A stretch of DNA of 16,695 nt. It comes from Methylococcales bacterium (lineage in GTDB: Bacteria > Pseudomonadota > Gammaproteobacteria > Methylococcales > Methylomonadaceae). Positions within the stretch are counted from its first letter, which is position 1; every line of letters begins with the position of its first letter. This document shows, piece after piece, positions 1 to 7,087 of the stretch. A program made the position numbers and the translations under genes. Location: the NCBI GenBank assembly GCA_023144875.1, contig JAGLEW010000066.1:1-16695 (forward strand), written 5' to 3'. A model generated the notes under the pieces. That model ran no database searches, was not told the DNA's origin, and saw only the letters and a list, made by a program, of their open reading frames with translations.

Positions 1-10
1 GAGTAGACAT
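1..10 (-). CDS. Possible 5' end of a minus-strand gene cut by the window edge
   Basis: On the minus strand there is an ATG at 10-8, followed by codons for Ser and Thr before the window ends. An AAAGGA Shine-Dalgarno match lies at 26-21, ten bases upstream, which is good spacing. Only three codons are visible, so nothing can be said of the product. The G/C-rich element at 48-59 would lie in its 5' leader. Confidence 0.25.
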
Positions 11-47
11 TTTGTGATATTCCTTTGTGTTTATTTCTTACGATAAA

Positions 48-59
48 CCTCCGAGGAGG
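48..59. other. CCTCC/GGAGG inverted repeat in a possible leader
   Basis: CCTCC and GGAGG arms sit two bases apart, so a realistic fold is a four-pair stem with a four-base loop. A second GGAGGG follows at 65-71 on the plus strand. Read on the minus strand, the element lies about 40 bases upstream of the candidate ATG at position 10 and carries both a ribosome-binding-like GGAGG and its complement. It could form a small regulatory hairpin, but it may be chance. Confidence 0.25.
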
Positions 60-424
60 CGATTAGGAGGGTAAGAACAGCCACAAAGTTACTGCGCCAA
101 ATATTCGATATTTTCTGGCACTCCTAACCGCAACGTAATTGTGCCATAAAAGCAGGATGACAGAAACTAATAGGTAAAAAAATACCGCTTAATTATCAGA
201 TGCGGTGTCCGCTTTGTGGTGGAGTTTCTTACGACTCTGTGTAAAAGCATACACCCATGATTAGAAATTTGTCAAGAATATCAAACGTCTTAACCAAAAC
301 CTAGCTAGATACAATTCTTTCTTTGTCGTGAGAAAGTTAATTAAAAAAAGTCATTTTGATAAGGAACAAATAAATGGGATCAGAGTGAAATTAACAGCTA
401 AATTAATGCGCTAACTACATTTTT

Positions 425-459
425 TGATGGGTTTCGCTATCACTCTACCCCATCCTACG
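425..459. repeat. Possible copy of a dispersed repeat
   Basis: This stretch (starting TGATGGGTTTCGCTATC and running into CTACCCCATCCTACG) resembles, from memory, a motif seen in many copies in gammaproteobacterial and cyanobacterial genomes. Only one copy is in the window, so its repeated nature cannot be shown here. It lies in the gene-poor stretch beside the transposase remnant. Confidence 0.25.
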
Positions 460-612
460 TTTAAGGTGTTTTCCCCCTAATAGAAAGTCTTTGACATAGA
501 TAAACCCTATGCACTCTATCGTTATTGTCTTGTCCAACACCTTAACCAAACGGACGAAATCAGTTTATTTGAAAAAATATAGTCAGATAATGTAGAATTT
601 TGGATTCTAACA

Positions 613-639
613 CCACAAAACCTACAAAACCTACAAAAC
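613..639. repeat. Three-copy 9-base tandem repeat
   Basis: Three tandem copies of a 9-base unit are visible: a first copy with one mismatch (613-621) and two exact CTACAAAAC copies (622-630 and 631-639). They end seven bases before the ATG of the transposase remnant. This looks like simple slippage and has no evident function. Confidence 0.7.
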
Positions 640-645
640 CTGACT

Positions 646-1029
646 ATGAATAAGATAATAACAACGCTTGAAGCCCTTCGTCCAGCCTTATGCTCACGAA
701 CAATGAACCAACTAATATATATTGTTGATGCAACGCTTGCAGACAGGGCGCGTGATGATGCTAGGAATTTCTCGATGGAGTGAAAAAGGCGGCAGTTATC
801 GTACCGTTCAACGATTTTTTAAAGAAGGGCATAATTGGTCGAAATGGCGCTGGTTACTGATTAAACAACATCTTGAAGCACGGTTTGAGAAAAAAGTCTT
901 CATTCTTGTTGCTGATGAAGTAGTGGATACCAAATCAGAAAAACACACCTATGGGTTGGGAAATTTTTTTCATCTATTCAAGGCAATACGCGGCTTGTAC
1001 TTTATCAACTTGTCGTACTCCCCATTTAA
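646..1029 (+). pseudogene. Decayed DDE transposase fragment (IS4/IS701-like)
   Basis: Transposase-like sequence is spread over different frames. An ATG at 646 opens MNKIITTLEALRPAL in the first frame. From about 722 the second frame carries GRVMMLGISRW...GGSYRTVQRFF and then ADEVVDTKSEKHTYGL, which fits the first catalytic-Asp region of a DDE transposase. In the seven-T run at 964-970 the match moves to the first frame (FSSIQG); matching residues (KAIRGLYFINLS) then reappear in the second frame. At least two frameshifts and loss of the C-terminal part, including the other catalytic acids, make this non-functional. No terminal inverted repeats or target duplication could be found. The family assignment rests on recalled motifs and the exact IS family is uncertain. 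Confidence 0.75.
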
Positions 1030-1051
1030 TATTACTTTTTGCATAAAGCCT

Positions 1052-1657
1052 TTAAATTTCTGAGCTTACCATTGCGACTAAAATACCCATAATTTTATTG
1101 ATATTCGTAATATAATATTCGGGTAAATCAATATAAGCCGTCTGGTTTTTATATTGTAAAAATTTCCATGTACTGCCTGTTGTAACAATACCGTAAATAA
1201 CCGATAAGGGCGTGCCTTCTTGTTGATTAAAGAGGCTGGACGCATACATTTCAGCAATACATTGTCCCAAACCATTGCTAATGGACTCATTTTTGGCTTC
1301 AACAACGGTGATAATTGGGCTGCTCATATAAAACTGTTCACTGGACTGGCTGATAATAAAATCACAATAGCCTGTTAAGCCTTTTATTTTATCCACGTCT
1401 AACTGGATGCCTGAAAAGAAACTGACGTGGTTATCCAATTTTTTTCGCACTTCTAATAAGACATTAGCAATCACCAATTCAGAACGCGCTTTTTCAGTGC
1501 CAAGTGCCATCGCGAGCGGGAGGTTATAACGTAAGGTGGTTGATAAAAAGTCGCTAATTTTATTTTCTTCAATGTGCGCAAATAAGTCTTCGGTTTCAAT
1601 CAACGTGATGCCGAGTTCTTTTTTTACTTTTTTGAGTGTGAAATCGCTGTATGACAT
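1052..1657 (-). CDS. Hypothetical protein with PD-(D/E)XK nuclease-like signature
   Basis: This 201-residue protein has no signal peptide or membrane segment. The central region reads GYCDFII (96-102), then ITVVEAKNE (116-124), then GQCIAEMYA (131-139). That is the order Asp99, Glu120-x-Lys122 and a downstream Gln expected of the PD-(D/E)XK restriction-endonuclease-like fold; Glu60 in an ARSELVIANVLLEV helix could be the upstream acidic residue. The C-terminal IYGIVTTGSTWKFL strand is typical of uncharacterised proteins of this kind common in cyanobacteria and gammaproteobacteria. No methyltransferase or specificity subunit is adjacent, so a restriction role is not supported. It is transcribed divergently from the GH19 gene and its ATG at 1657 has only a weak AGG upstream. 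The fold call is an inference; function is unknown. Confidence 0.7.
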   Translation of the reverse strand: MSYSDFTLKKVKKELGITLIETEDLFAHIEENKISDFLSTTLRYNLPLAMALGTEKARSELVIANVLLEVRKKLDNHVSFFSGIQLDVDKIKGLTGYCDFIISQSSEQFYMSSPIITVVEAKNESISNGLGQCIAEMYASSLFNQQEGTPLSVIYGIVTTGSTWKFLQYKNQTAYIDLPEYYITNINKIMGILVAMVSSEI

Positions 1658-1682
1658 TTTTTAAGACCTAAACTGTATAGGG

Positions 1683-1716
1683 TGTTTGCGTCGTTCGTTG
1701 TATTTTAGCGCAAACA
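1683..1716. promoter_or_regulatory. 8-base inverted repeat between divergent genes
   Basis: TGTTTGCG (1683-1690) and CGCAAACA (1709-1716) are perfect reverse complements separated by 18 bases. They lie in the 94-base gap between the divergent nuclease-like gene and the GH19 gene. The element could be an operator for either promoter or a hairpin in the 5' leader of the GH19 transcript. No T-run follows, so it is not a terminator. Confidence 0.4.
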
Positions 1717-1751
1717 AACCCATTAAATACGATCAAAAAGGATATAAACAT

Positions 1752-2366
1752 ATGACAGTAACAAATTCTTTATTTTTAGAGCCTTTAAAAACCTGTTTAC
1801 CTGAGCACGTTTTTAATCAAATCCCCGCGTGTCTTGAAACTTTTGAGATTAATACCCCGCTTCGACTCGCGCATTTTTTAAGTCAATGTGATTATGAAAG
1901 CGCCAATTTTTCGGTGACTGAAGAAAATCTTAATTATTCTGTGATTCAACTAAAAAGGAGATTTAAAAAATATTTTCGGAATAATTTAGCGAAAAAATAC
2001 GCCCATCAACCTGAAAAAATTGGTGCAAGAATCTATGCAGGACGAATAGGAAATGGCAGTGAAGCCACAAAGGAAGGCGCTATGTATCGTGGGCGAGGCT
2101 ATATCCAACTGCGTGGAAAATCAAACTACAGCGCCTTTAACCCTAAGGTTGATGAGGATATTTTAATACATCCCGCGCTTGTAGCTGAAAAATATGCCCT
2201 TTTTTCTGCCGCGTGGTATTGGAACTCTTGCGAACTGAACACCATTGCCGATGAGGGTGCTAATAAGTGTGTTGTTAAAAAAGTAACTCATAAAATGACA
2301 GGAGGATTTAGCGAAATAATTGAAAGAGTTCAAATATTTAACAAATATTATGCGCCATTCATATAG
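1752..2366 (+). CDS. GH19-family lysozyme/chitinase-like (endolysin-type) enzyme
   Basis: The 204-residue protein is a compact glycoside hydrolase family 19 domain of the endolysin type, expected to cut the glycan backbone of peptidoglycan or chitin. TPLRLAHFLSQCDYESANF (35-53) matches the family block around the first catalytic Glu, here Glu49, although the usual HES is YES. AMYRGRGYIQLRGKSNY (110-126) is the strongly conserved YRGRG-x-IQL-G substrate-cleft block, followed by SAAWYWN (152-158). I chose the ATG at 1752 because AAAGGA lies nine bases upstream; a TTG at 1686 would add 22 residues without support. There is no signal peptide, holin or other phage gene nearby. It ends 48 bases before the NRPS start and may be co-transcribed with it. 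Target and export route are unknown. Confidence 0.85.
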   Translation: MTVTNSLFLEPLKTCLPEHVFNQIPACLETFEINTPLRLAHFLSQCDYESANFSVTEENLNYSVIQLKRRFKKYFRNNLAKKYAHQPEKIGARIYAGRIGNGSEATKEGAMYRGRGYIQLRGKSNYSAFNPKVDEDILIHPALVAEKYALFSAAWYWNSCELNTIADEGANKCVVKKVTHKMTGGFSEIIERVQIFNKYYAPFI

Positions 2367-2414
2367 TTTCTAGTAAAATCAAGTCATTCTTTTAAAATAC
2401 TTTTGTTTGCTAAT

Positions 2415-5400
2415 ATGAAAAAAACATTTCCTCTGACTTCCCCTCAGCGTGAAATTTGGTTTGATCAAATTTTGCATCATTCAATTCCACTTTATAATCG
2501 TGCACGTACGATTAAGTTATCGGGGACAATAAACCCTGATCTATTTGCCAAGGCGGTTAATTTATTAATTGAAAAGCATGATACTTTACGACTAAAGATC
2601 GAAGAAGATGAAACAGGTCTTCCTCAGCAATATTATGCACAAAAAGTGGCTATTAACGTTCCACTACAAGACTTTAGCCATCAAAAAAATTCGGATGCTT
2701 TTGCCACTGAATGGATGATAGCACGTTCAAATGAGGCTTTTGAACTCACAGGACACGTATTATTTCGGGTCGATTTAATCAAGATAGGACAGGATGATTA
2801 TTACGGCTTAATGCAGTATCATCATTTAATTACCGATGGCTTTACAAACACCTTACTGACGCAATCATTAGCATCAATTTATACGCAATTAGTTCACTCA
2901 AAAACGCCTGATTTAACAAGTTATTCTTATAATAATTTTATTGAAACCGATCATTCACAGTCGTTAGCAACTCAGCGTGATTATTGGTTAAGAAAATATG
3001 CGAGTGCACCTAAGCCTTTATTTATGCCTCGCTATTATTTAACGTCAAATGATGATTTTATTGGCAGTCAACTCACGCGTTTCACGATGCCACGCGCATT
3101 ATATCAACAGTTACATCAACTCGGAAAACAACATAAAACCACCTTTTTTCGAGTTTTATTAGCTAATTTTTATACATATTTTGCACGAACTCAACAACGC
3201 GATGATTTTACCATAGGAGTACCTACATTAAATCGCTCGCAAGCCGATTTTAAAAAAACAGCGGGGCTTTTTACACTCATCAATCCTGCATGGTTTCAAT
3301 TTGGACAAACACTAAGTTTTAATGCCTTACTTCAAAAAATAGACCATTCACTGAAAGAAGATTTTGCTCACCAACCGTTTCCAAGCAGTGAAATTAGTCA
3401 GGTTGTCAGTCGAGGTAATCATAATGCCTCACTTTTTGATATAAGTGTGTCCTATTTACGTTTTGATTCAAACGCTGTCTTTGATGGTATTGATTCTGAA
3501 ACCACCCTATTACCGAATATTTGGGAGCAAAGTCCGCTCTCAATCTATGTGCAAGATTTTCATCAAGATGATGATGTAAAATTTGATTTTGTCTATAACT
3601 TACGTTATTTCAACGCAGAAGATATAACCATTTTACAAGCGCGTTTGTTTGCATTATTTGAAACAGTTTTAGATGAAAGTCATCGAGACATTAGCCAACT
3701 AGCCCTTACGACTAAGACTGAAACCGCACAACTGCACGCGTGGAATCAAACCGAGAAGGATTATGCGGACGCGAATCATGTCGTGCCTTTGTTTGAACGG
3801 CAAGCGAAAAAAACCCCTCATAAAACGGCAATTACCTTTGAAAATCAATCCTTAAGCTATCAGCAATTAAACCAACAAGCCAATCAATTAGCACATTACT
3901 TAAAAGCGTTAAAAACGTCGGATAATGATGTTTTAATTCAAGGCAATGCCTTAATCGCGATTGCGGTTGAACGCTCTCCAAAAATGATTATTGGCTTATT
4001 AGCTATTTTAAAAATTGGAGCTGCGTATGTTCCGATTGACCCTAATTATCCGAGTGATCGTATTGCCCATATGTTTGCCGATAGTAAAGCACCCGTTTTA
4101 TTAACCCAAACACATTTGCAAGCCCAACTATCCGTCGATGAACCCACATGTGAAGTTATTTGTTTAGACAGTAATGTTTATTGTGATGCGCCAACGGAAA
4201 ATATAAATAGCGCTCTTAAAAGCTCTGATTTAGCCTATGTTATTTATACATCAGGCTCTACAGGTAAGCCAAAAGGTGTCATGATTGAGCATTTGGCACT
4301 CAGTAATTTTGTATTATCATCCATTGAACGTTATCAAATAAACGACAAAGACCGCATATTGCAGTTTGCATCGGTCAGTTTTGATGCCGCCATCGAAGAA
4401 ATTTATACCACTTTATTACAAGGTGCAACCTTAGTCTTGCGAACTGATGAAATGATTAGCTCCAGTGAGAATTTTTTAGCACAATGCCGACAACAGCAAA
4501 TAACGGTGTTAGATTTACCCACAACTTATTGGCAAAATTTATTAACCGATACGGAAATCATTAAATATACGTGGCCTGAATCCGTTCGATTAGTCATTAT
4601 TGGTGGTGAGGCGGTTTCAGCACATAGTATTCGTGTTTGGTTGGATCATTTTGGCAGTTACCCCATCTTACTTAATACTTATGGCCCTACCGAAGCGACG
4701 GTGGTTGCCAGTGTTTTTCAATTTCAGCCCAATAAAAACCAAAAAATTTATATTGGTCAACCCATCTTAAATACTGGAATCTATGTTTTAGATGCGAGAC
4801 AACGGCTATTACCCCCTGAAATAGCCGGCGAACTCTGTATTAGTGGAGCAGGACTTGCGCGAGGCTATTTAAATCGCCCTGAACTAACCACTGAAAAATT
4901 TATGGACGTGGATATTTTAGGAAAAATGACCCGAGTTTATCGCACAGGGGATTTAGCGCAATGGTCAGCACAGGGGCAATTGGATTATCTGGGGCGTATT
5001 GATAATCAAGTCAAACTCCGTGGATTTCGGATTGAACTTGGAGAAATAGAACAGCGTTTATGTCTTTATTCTTCCGTCAAAGAAGCCGTCGTTTTATTGC
5101 ATGAAACAGAACATGATAAACGTTTATTGGCTTATATCACCGTCGATAATACGAATAAACCTGAGGTTAGTGCGTTACGACAGTGGCTAAAAAAGACATT
5201 GCCTGATTATATGTTACCTGCGCAAATTCTTTTTTTAGACGTATTACCGATTACACCTAATGGTAAAGTCGATAAAAAAGCATTGCCCACACCTGAGACG
5301 ATTGAATCTTCTTTAGATTCAAAAACCGCACAAAACCCACCTACAACGGTGACAGAAGAAATCCTCGCTCAAATTTGGATTGATTTATTAGGGCTTGATT

Positions 5401-6431
5401 CAGAAAATGAATCAACCCATGTAAGTAGTATTAACAGTGATGACGATTTTTTTGCCATGGGTGGGCATTCGTTAATTGCAGCACAATTAATTGCACAATT
5501 ACAAAAAATCTTCCACATAAAATTACCTTTGGTACGTTTATTTGAAAATCCCACCATTGCTTCATTAGCCCGATATATTGATGATTATGAGCAAACCATG
5601 ACTGAAAAAAATAAGCCTTGGTCGCCGATCGTTCCTTTCCAGCTCAGTGGTAAAAAAAGTCCCATATTTATTATTCCAGGTGGGGCGGCGGCAGAAGGCG
5701 AGTTAATGAACTTAGTCAAATTAGTGCATCTATTAGGCAAAGATCGACCTATTTATGGCTTACGCGCGCGTGGATGGGATGGGAAACAGCCTCCGTATGA
5801 AAGTGTTGAGGCAATGGCAACTGATTTTATTCGTGCTATGCAAAAAATCCAACCTCATGGTCCTTATTTATTAGTCGGGGAATGTTTAGGGGGACGTGTC
5901 ATGCTCGAAGTGACTCAGCAATTAAATCAACAGGGCGAAACAATTGAACGTTTATTTTTAATTGAACCGCCTTTATATCAGGGACATTCGAGTTTTAGCT
6001 CCTTAATGATGAATATTATTTTACCGAAGCTTAAAAATCAATGGGCACAATTTAGAGAGCTTTCAATCAGTGAATGGTTATTATATTTTATCCATAAAAT
6101 GGAGCGCTTAAAACGCTTATTATGGCCAGAATCTATTCATTTAAAGACAAAAATATCTTTGGAAGAGACCATAGAACGGCTAAAAGAAATACATCAAAAC
6201 CGTATTTTAAATCATCAACCACCTAAACATGTCGGTGACTTAACGTTATTAGTCACCAAAAAATTACGCAATAATCCACCATCAAGAGGCTGGGATGCAT
6301 TGGCAACAGGGTCTGTTACCTTGATGGAATTACCTTCAAACCATGAACATACCGCTTATTTAGGGGAAGACGTTGAAGCGACGGCTGAACATTTAAAGTC
6401 ATGCTTAAAAAACCTTGAAAAAATTACTTAG
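2415..6431 (+). CDS. Single-module nonribosomal peptide synthetase, C-A-PCP-TE
   Basis: A 1338-residue EntF-like module. Condensation domain, about 3-430, with HHLITDG at 136-142. Adenylation domain, about 458-960: YTSGSTGKPKG (611-621), SFDAAIEEI (Asp657), YGPTE (757-759 is GPT), YRTGDL, GRIDNQVKLRGFRIELGEIE and catalytic Lys951 in NGKVDKK. Carrier domain with GGHS and phosphopantetheine Ser1019. Thioesterase, about 1075-1338, with IFIIPGG and GECLGG, so the nucleophile is Cys1157, not Ser; His1310 is a likely catalytic His. Aligning to GrsA by hand gives the pocket code D-A-E-D-I-G-T-V-V-K; the two extra acidic residues suggest a basic or amine-bearing substrate such as Lys or Orn (inference). 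The donor for the C domain is unknown. No MbtH, phosphopantetheinyl transferase, exporter or tailoring gene adjoins. The ATG at 2415 starts the family-like sequence; a TTG at 2403 is possible, and neither has a clear Shine-Dalgarno. Confidence 0.93.
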   Translation: MKKTFPLTSPQREIWFDQILHHSIPLYNRARTIKLSGTINPDLFAKAVNLLIEKHDTLRLKIEEDETGLPQQYYAQKVAINVPLQDFSHQKNSDAFATEWMIARSNEAFELTGHVLFRVDLIKIGQDDYYGLMQYHHLITDGFTNTLLTQSLASIYTQLVHSKTPDLTSYSYNNFIETDHSQSLATQRDYWLRKYASAPKPLFMPRYYLTSNDDFIGSQLTRFTMPRALYQQLHQLGKQHKTTFFRVLLANFYTYFARTQQRDDFTIGVPTLNRSQADFKKTAGLFTLINPAWFQFGQTLSFNALLQKIDHSLKEDFAHQPFPSSEISQVVSRGNHNASLFDISVSYLRFDSNAVFDGIDSETTLLPNIWEQSPLSIYVQDFHQDDDVKFDFVYNLRYFNAEDITILQARLFALFETVLDESHRDISQLALTTKTETAQLHAWNQTEKDYADANHVVPLFERQAKKTPHKTAITFENQSLSYQQLNQQANQLAHYLKALKTSDNDVLIQGNALIAIAVERSPKMIIGLLAILKIGAAYVPIDPNYPSDRIAHMFADSKAPVLLTQTHLQAQLSVDEPTCEVICLDSNVYCDAPTENINSALKSSDLAYVIYTSGSTGKPKGVMIEHLALSNFVLSSIERYQINDKDRILQFASVSFDAAIEEIYTTLLQGATLVLRTDEMISSSENFLAQCRQQQITVLDLPTTYWQNLLTDTEIIKYTWPESVRLVIIGGEAVSAHSIRVWLDHFGSYPILLNTYGPTEATVVASVFQFQPNKNQKIYIGQPILNTGIYVLDARQRLLPPEIAGELCISGAGLARGYLNRPELTTEKFMDVDILGKMTRVYRTGDLAQWSAQGQLDYLGRIDNQVKLRGFRIELGEIEQRLCLYSSVKEAVVLLHETEHDKRLLAYITVDNTNKPEVSALRQWLKKTLPDYMLPAQILFLDVLPITPNGKVDKKALPTPETIESSLDSKTAQNPPTTVTEEILAQIWIDLLGLDSENESTHVSSINSDDDFFAMGGHSLIAAQLIAQLQKIFHIKLPLVRLFENPTIASLARYIDDYEQTMTEKNKPWSPIVPFQLSGKKSPIFIIPGGAAAEGELMNLVKLVHLLGKDRPIYGLRARGWDGKQPPYESVEAMATDFIRAMQKIQPHGPYLLVGECLGGRVMLEVTQQLNQQGETIERLFLIEPPLYQGHSSFSSLMMNIILPKLKNQWAQFRELSISEWLLYFIHKMERLKRLLWPESIHLKTKISLEETIERLKEIHQNRILNHQPPKHVGDLTLLVTKKLRNNPPSRGWDALATGSVTLMELPSNHEHTAYLGEDVEATAEHLKSCLKNLEKIT

Positions 6432-7032
6432 AAATTTTTATTTCCATAAGATGGCGCATTTTTTCAACCTTAGTTTTTAAATAGTCCTTATTATCAGTGT
6501 GTATAGGGGTTTCAACAGGAATACGTTGCTGAACCTGAATACCTAAACGAGTTAAGGCTTCAATTTTTTCAGGATTATTCGTCATAAGGTCAATGGATTT
6601 GACCGCTAAGGTGTCTAGCATAAGCGCGGCGATCTCATAATCTCTCTCATCCGCTAAATGTCCAAGCTGTAAATTAGCATCAACCGTGTCAAGCCCTTCA
6701 TCTTGTAAATTATAAGCTTGTAATTTTTTTAACAAGCCAATCCCTCGGCCTTCTTGACGTAAATACAACAAAACCCCCTGCCCTGCTTGCGCAATAATTT
6801 TTAGTGCCATGTCTAATTGCGCGCCACAATCACAACGGCGCGAGCCTAATACATCGCCCGTAAAACATTCAGAATGAATACGAACAAGGATATTTTCTTG
6901 ATTCGCAACATCACCTTTAACAAAAGCGAGATGTTCTTTATGGTCTAAAGGATTATTGTAATAATGCAGACTAAACTCGCCATATTGAGTAGGAATTCGA
7001 GTTTGAACAAGGGTTTCTAATTTTTCTTTCAC
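6424..7032 (-). CDS. ribA: GTP cyclohydrolase II
   Basis: RibA opens GTP to 2,5-diamino-6-ribosylamino-pyrimidinone 5'-phosphate, formate and pyrophosphate, the first committed step of riboflavin synthesis in the cytoplasm. The 202-residue protein is a stand-alone RibA with no RibB domain, close to the roughly 196 residues of the E. coli enzyme. HSECFTGDVLGSRRCDCG (53-70) supplies the zinc ligands Cys56, Cys67 and Cys69. YLRQEGRGIGL (90-100) is the GTP-binding block and DERDYEIAALML (128-139) includes the conserved Arg130. TNNPEKIEAL (151-160) is also conserved. The start is GTG at 7032, which aligns with the family N-terminus; no good Shine-Dalgarno is seen. Its stop overlaps the convergent NRPS by 8 bases. 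It lies 55 bases downstream of yaaA with a possible promoter of its own. Confidence 0.97.
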   Translation of the reverse strand: MKEKLETLVQTRIPTQYGEFSLHYYNNPLDHKEHLAFVKGDVANQENILVRIHSECFTGDVLGSRRCDCGAQLDMALKIIAQAGQGVLLYLRQEGRGIGLLKKLQAYNLQDEGLDTVDANLQLGHLADERDYEIAALMLDTLAVKSIDLMTNNPEKIEALTRLGIQVQQRIPVETPIHTDNKDYLKTKVEKMRHLMEIKISK

Positions 7033-7055
7033 AAGCGATAATATTGAGACGGGAA

Positions 7056-7084
7056 ATTATATAAGTGGGGTATATTATATCGAA
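7056..7084 (-). promoter_or_regulatory. Possible ribA promoter
   Basis: In the 55-base gap upstream of ribA, the minus strand carries two exact TATAAT hexamers (7061-7056 and 7079-7074). With the nearer one, a weak TTCGAT -35 element lies at 7084-7079, 17 bases away. Transcription would begin about 20 bases before the GTG. The region is very AT-rich, so chance matches are likely. ribA could also be reached by read-through from yaaA. Confidence 0.4.
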
Positions 7085-7087
7085 AAA

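Larger units (their letters stand above)
1..640. other. Gene-poor stretch upstream of a transposase remnant
   Basis: I find no reading frame here that I can support as a gene; every frame is broken by stops within a few tens of codons. The stretch holds a possible minus-strand start at the left edge, a sequence resembling a dispersed repeat near 425-459, and a short tandem repeat at 613-639. A fragment around 202-238 encodes a CPLC-type cysteine pair but stops after about 14 codons. The overall look is of decayed DNA next to a dead insertion sequence. This is inference from the absence of open frames. Confidence 0.5.

Noticed and set aside
85..160. Minus-strand stretch reading GTITLRLGVPENIEYLAQ
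   Set aside because: Only about 25 codons between stops, with no start, no ribosome binding site and no family I can name.
202..240. Short frame encoding a CPLCGG cysteine motif
   Set aside because: It ends after about 14 codons and no continuation in another frame could be followed with confidence; too short to call a gene remnant.
1..640. tRNA, riboswitch or CRISPR content in the gene-poor stretch
   Set aside because: No cloverleaf, no recognisable riboswitch core and no regularly spaced repeats were seen; the only repeat is a three-copy 9-base slippage tract.
1078..1305. Minus-strand open frame of 75 codons
   Set aside because: It lies within the nuclease-like gene in another frame, has no recognisable motif, and its host frame is intact and family-like.
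1052..1657. Restriction-modification system
   Set aside because: No methyltransferase or specificity gene is adjacent; a nuclease-like signature alone does not make a restriction system.
1752..2366. Prophage origin for the GH19 gene
   Set aside because: No holin, spanin, tail or integrase gene and no attachment-site repeats are visible on either side within the window.
5369..5557. Minus-strand 62-codon frame inside the NRPS carrier domain
   Set aside because: Antisense shadow of a clear GGHS carrier-protein segment.
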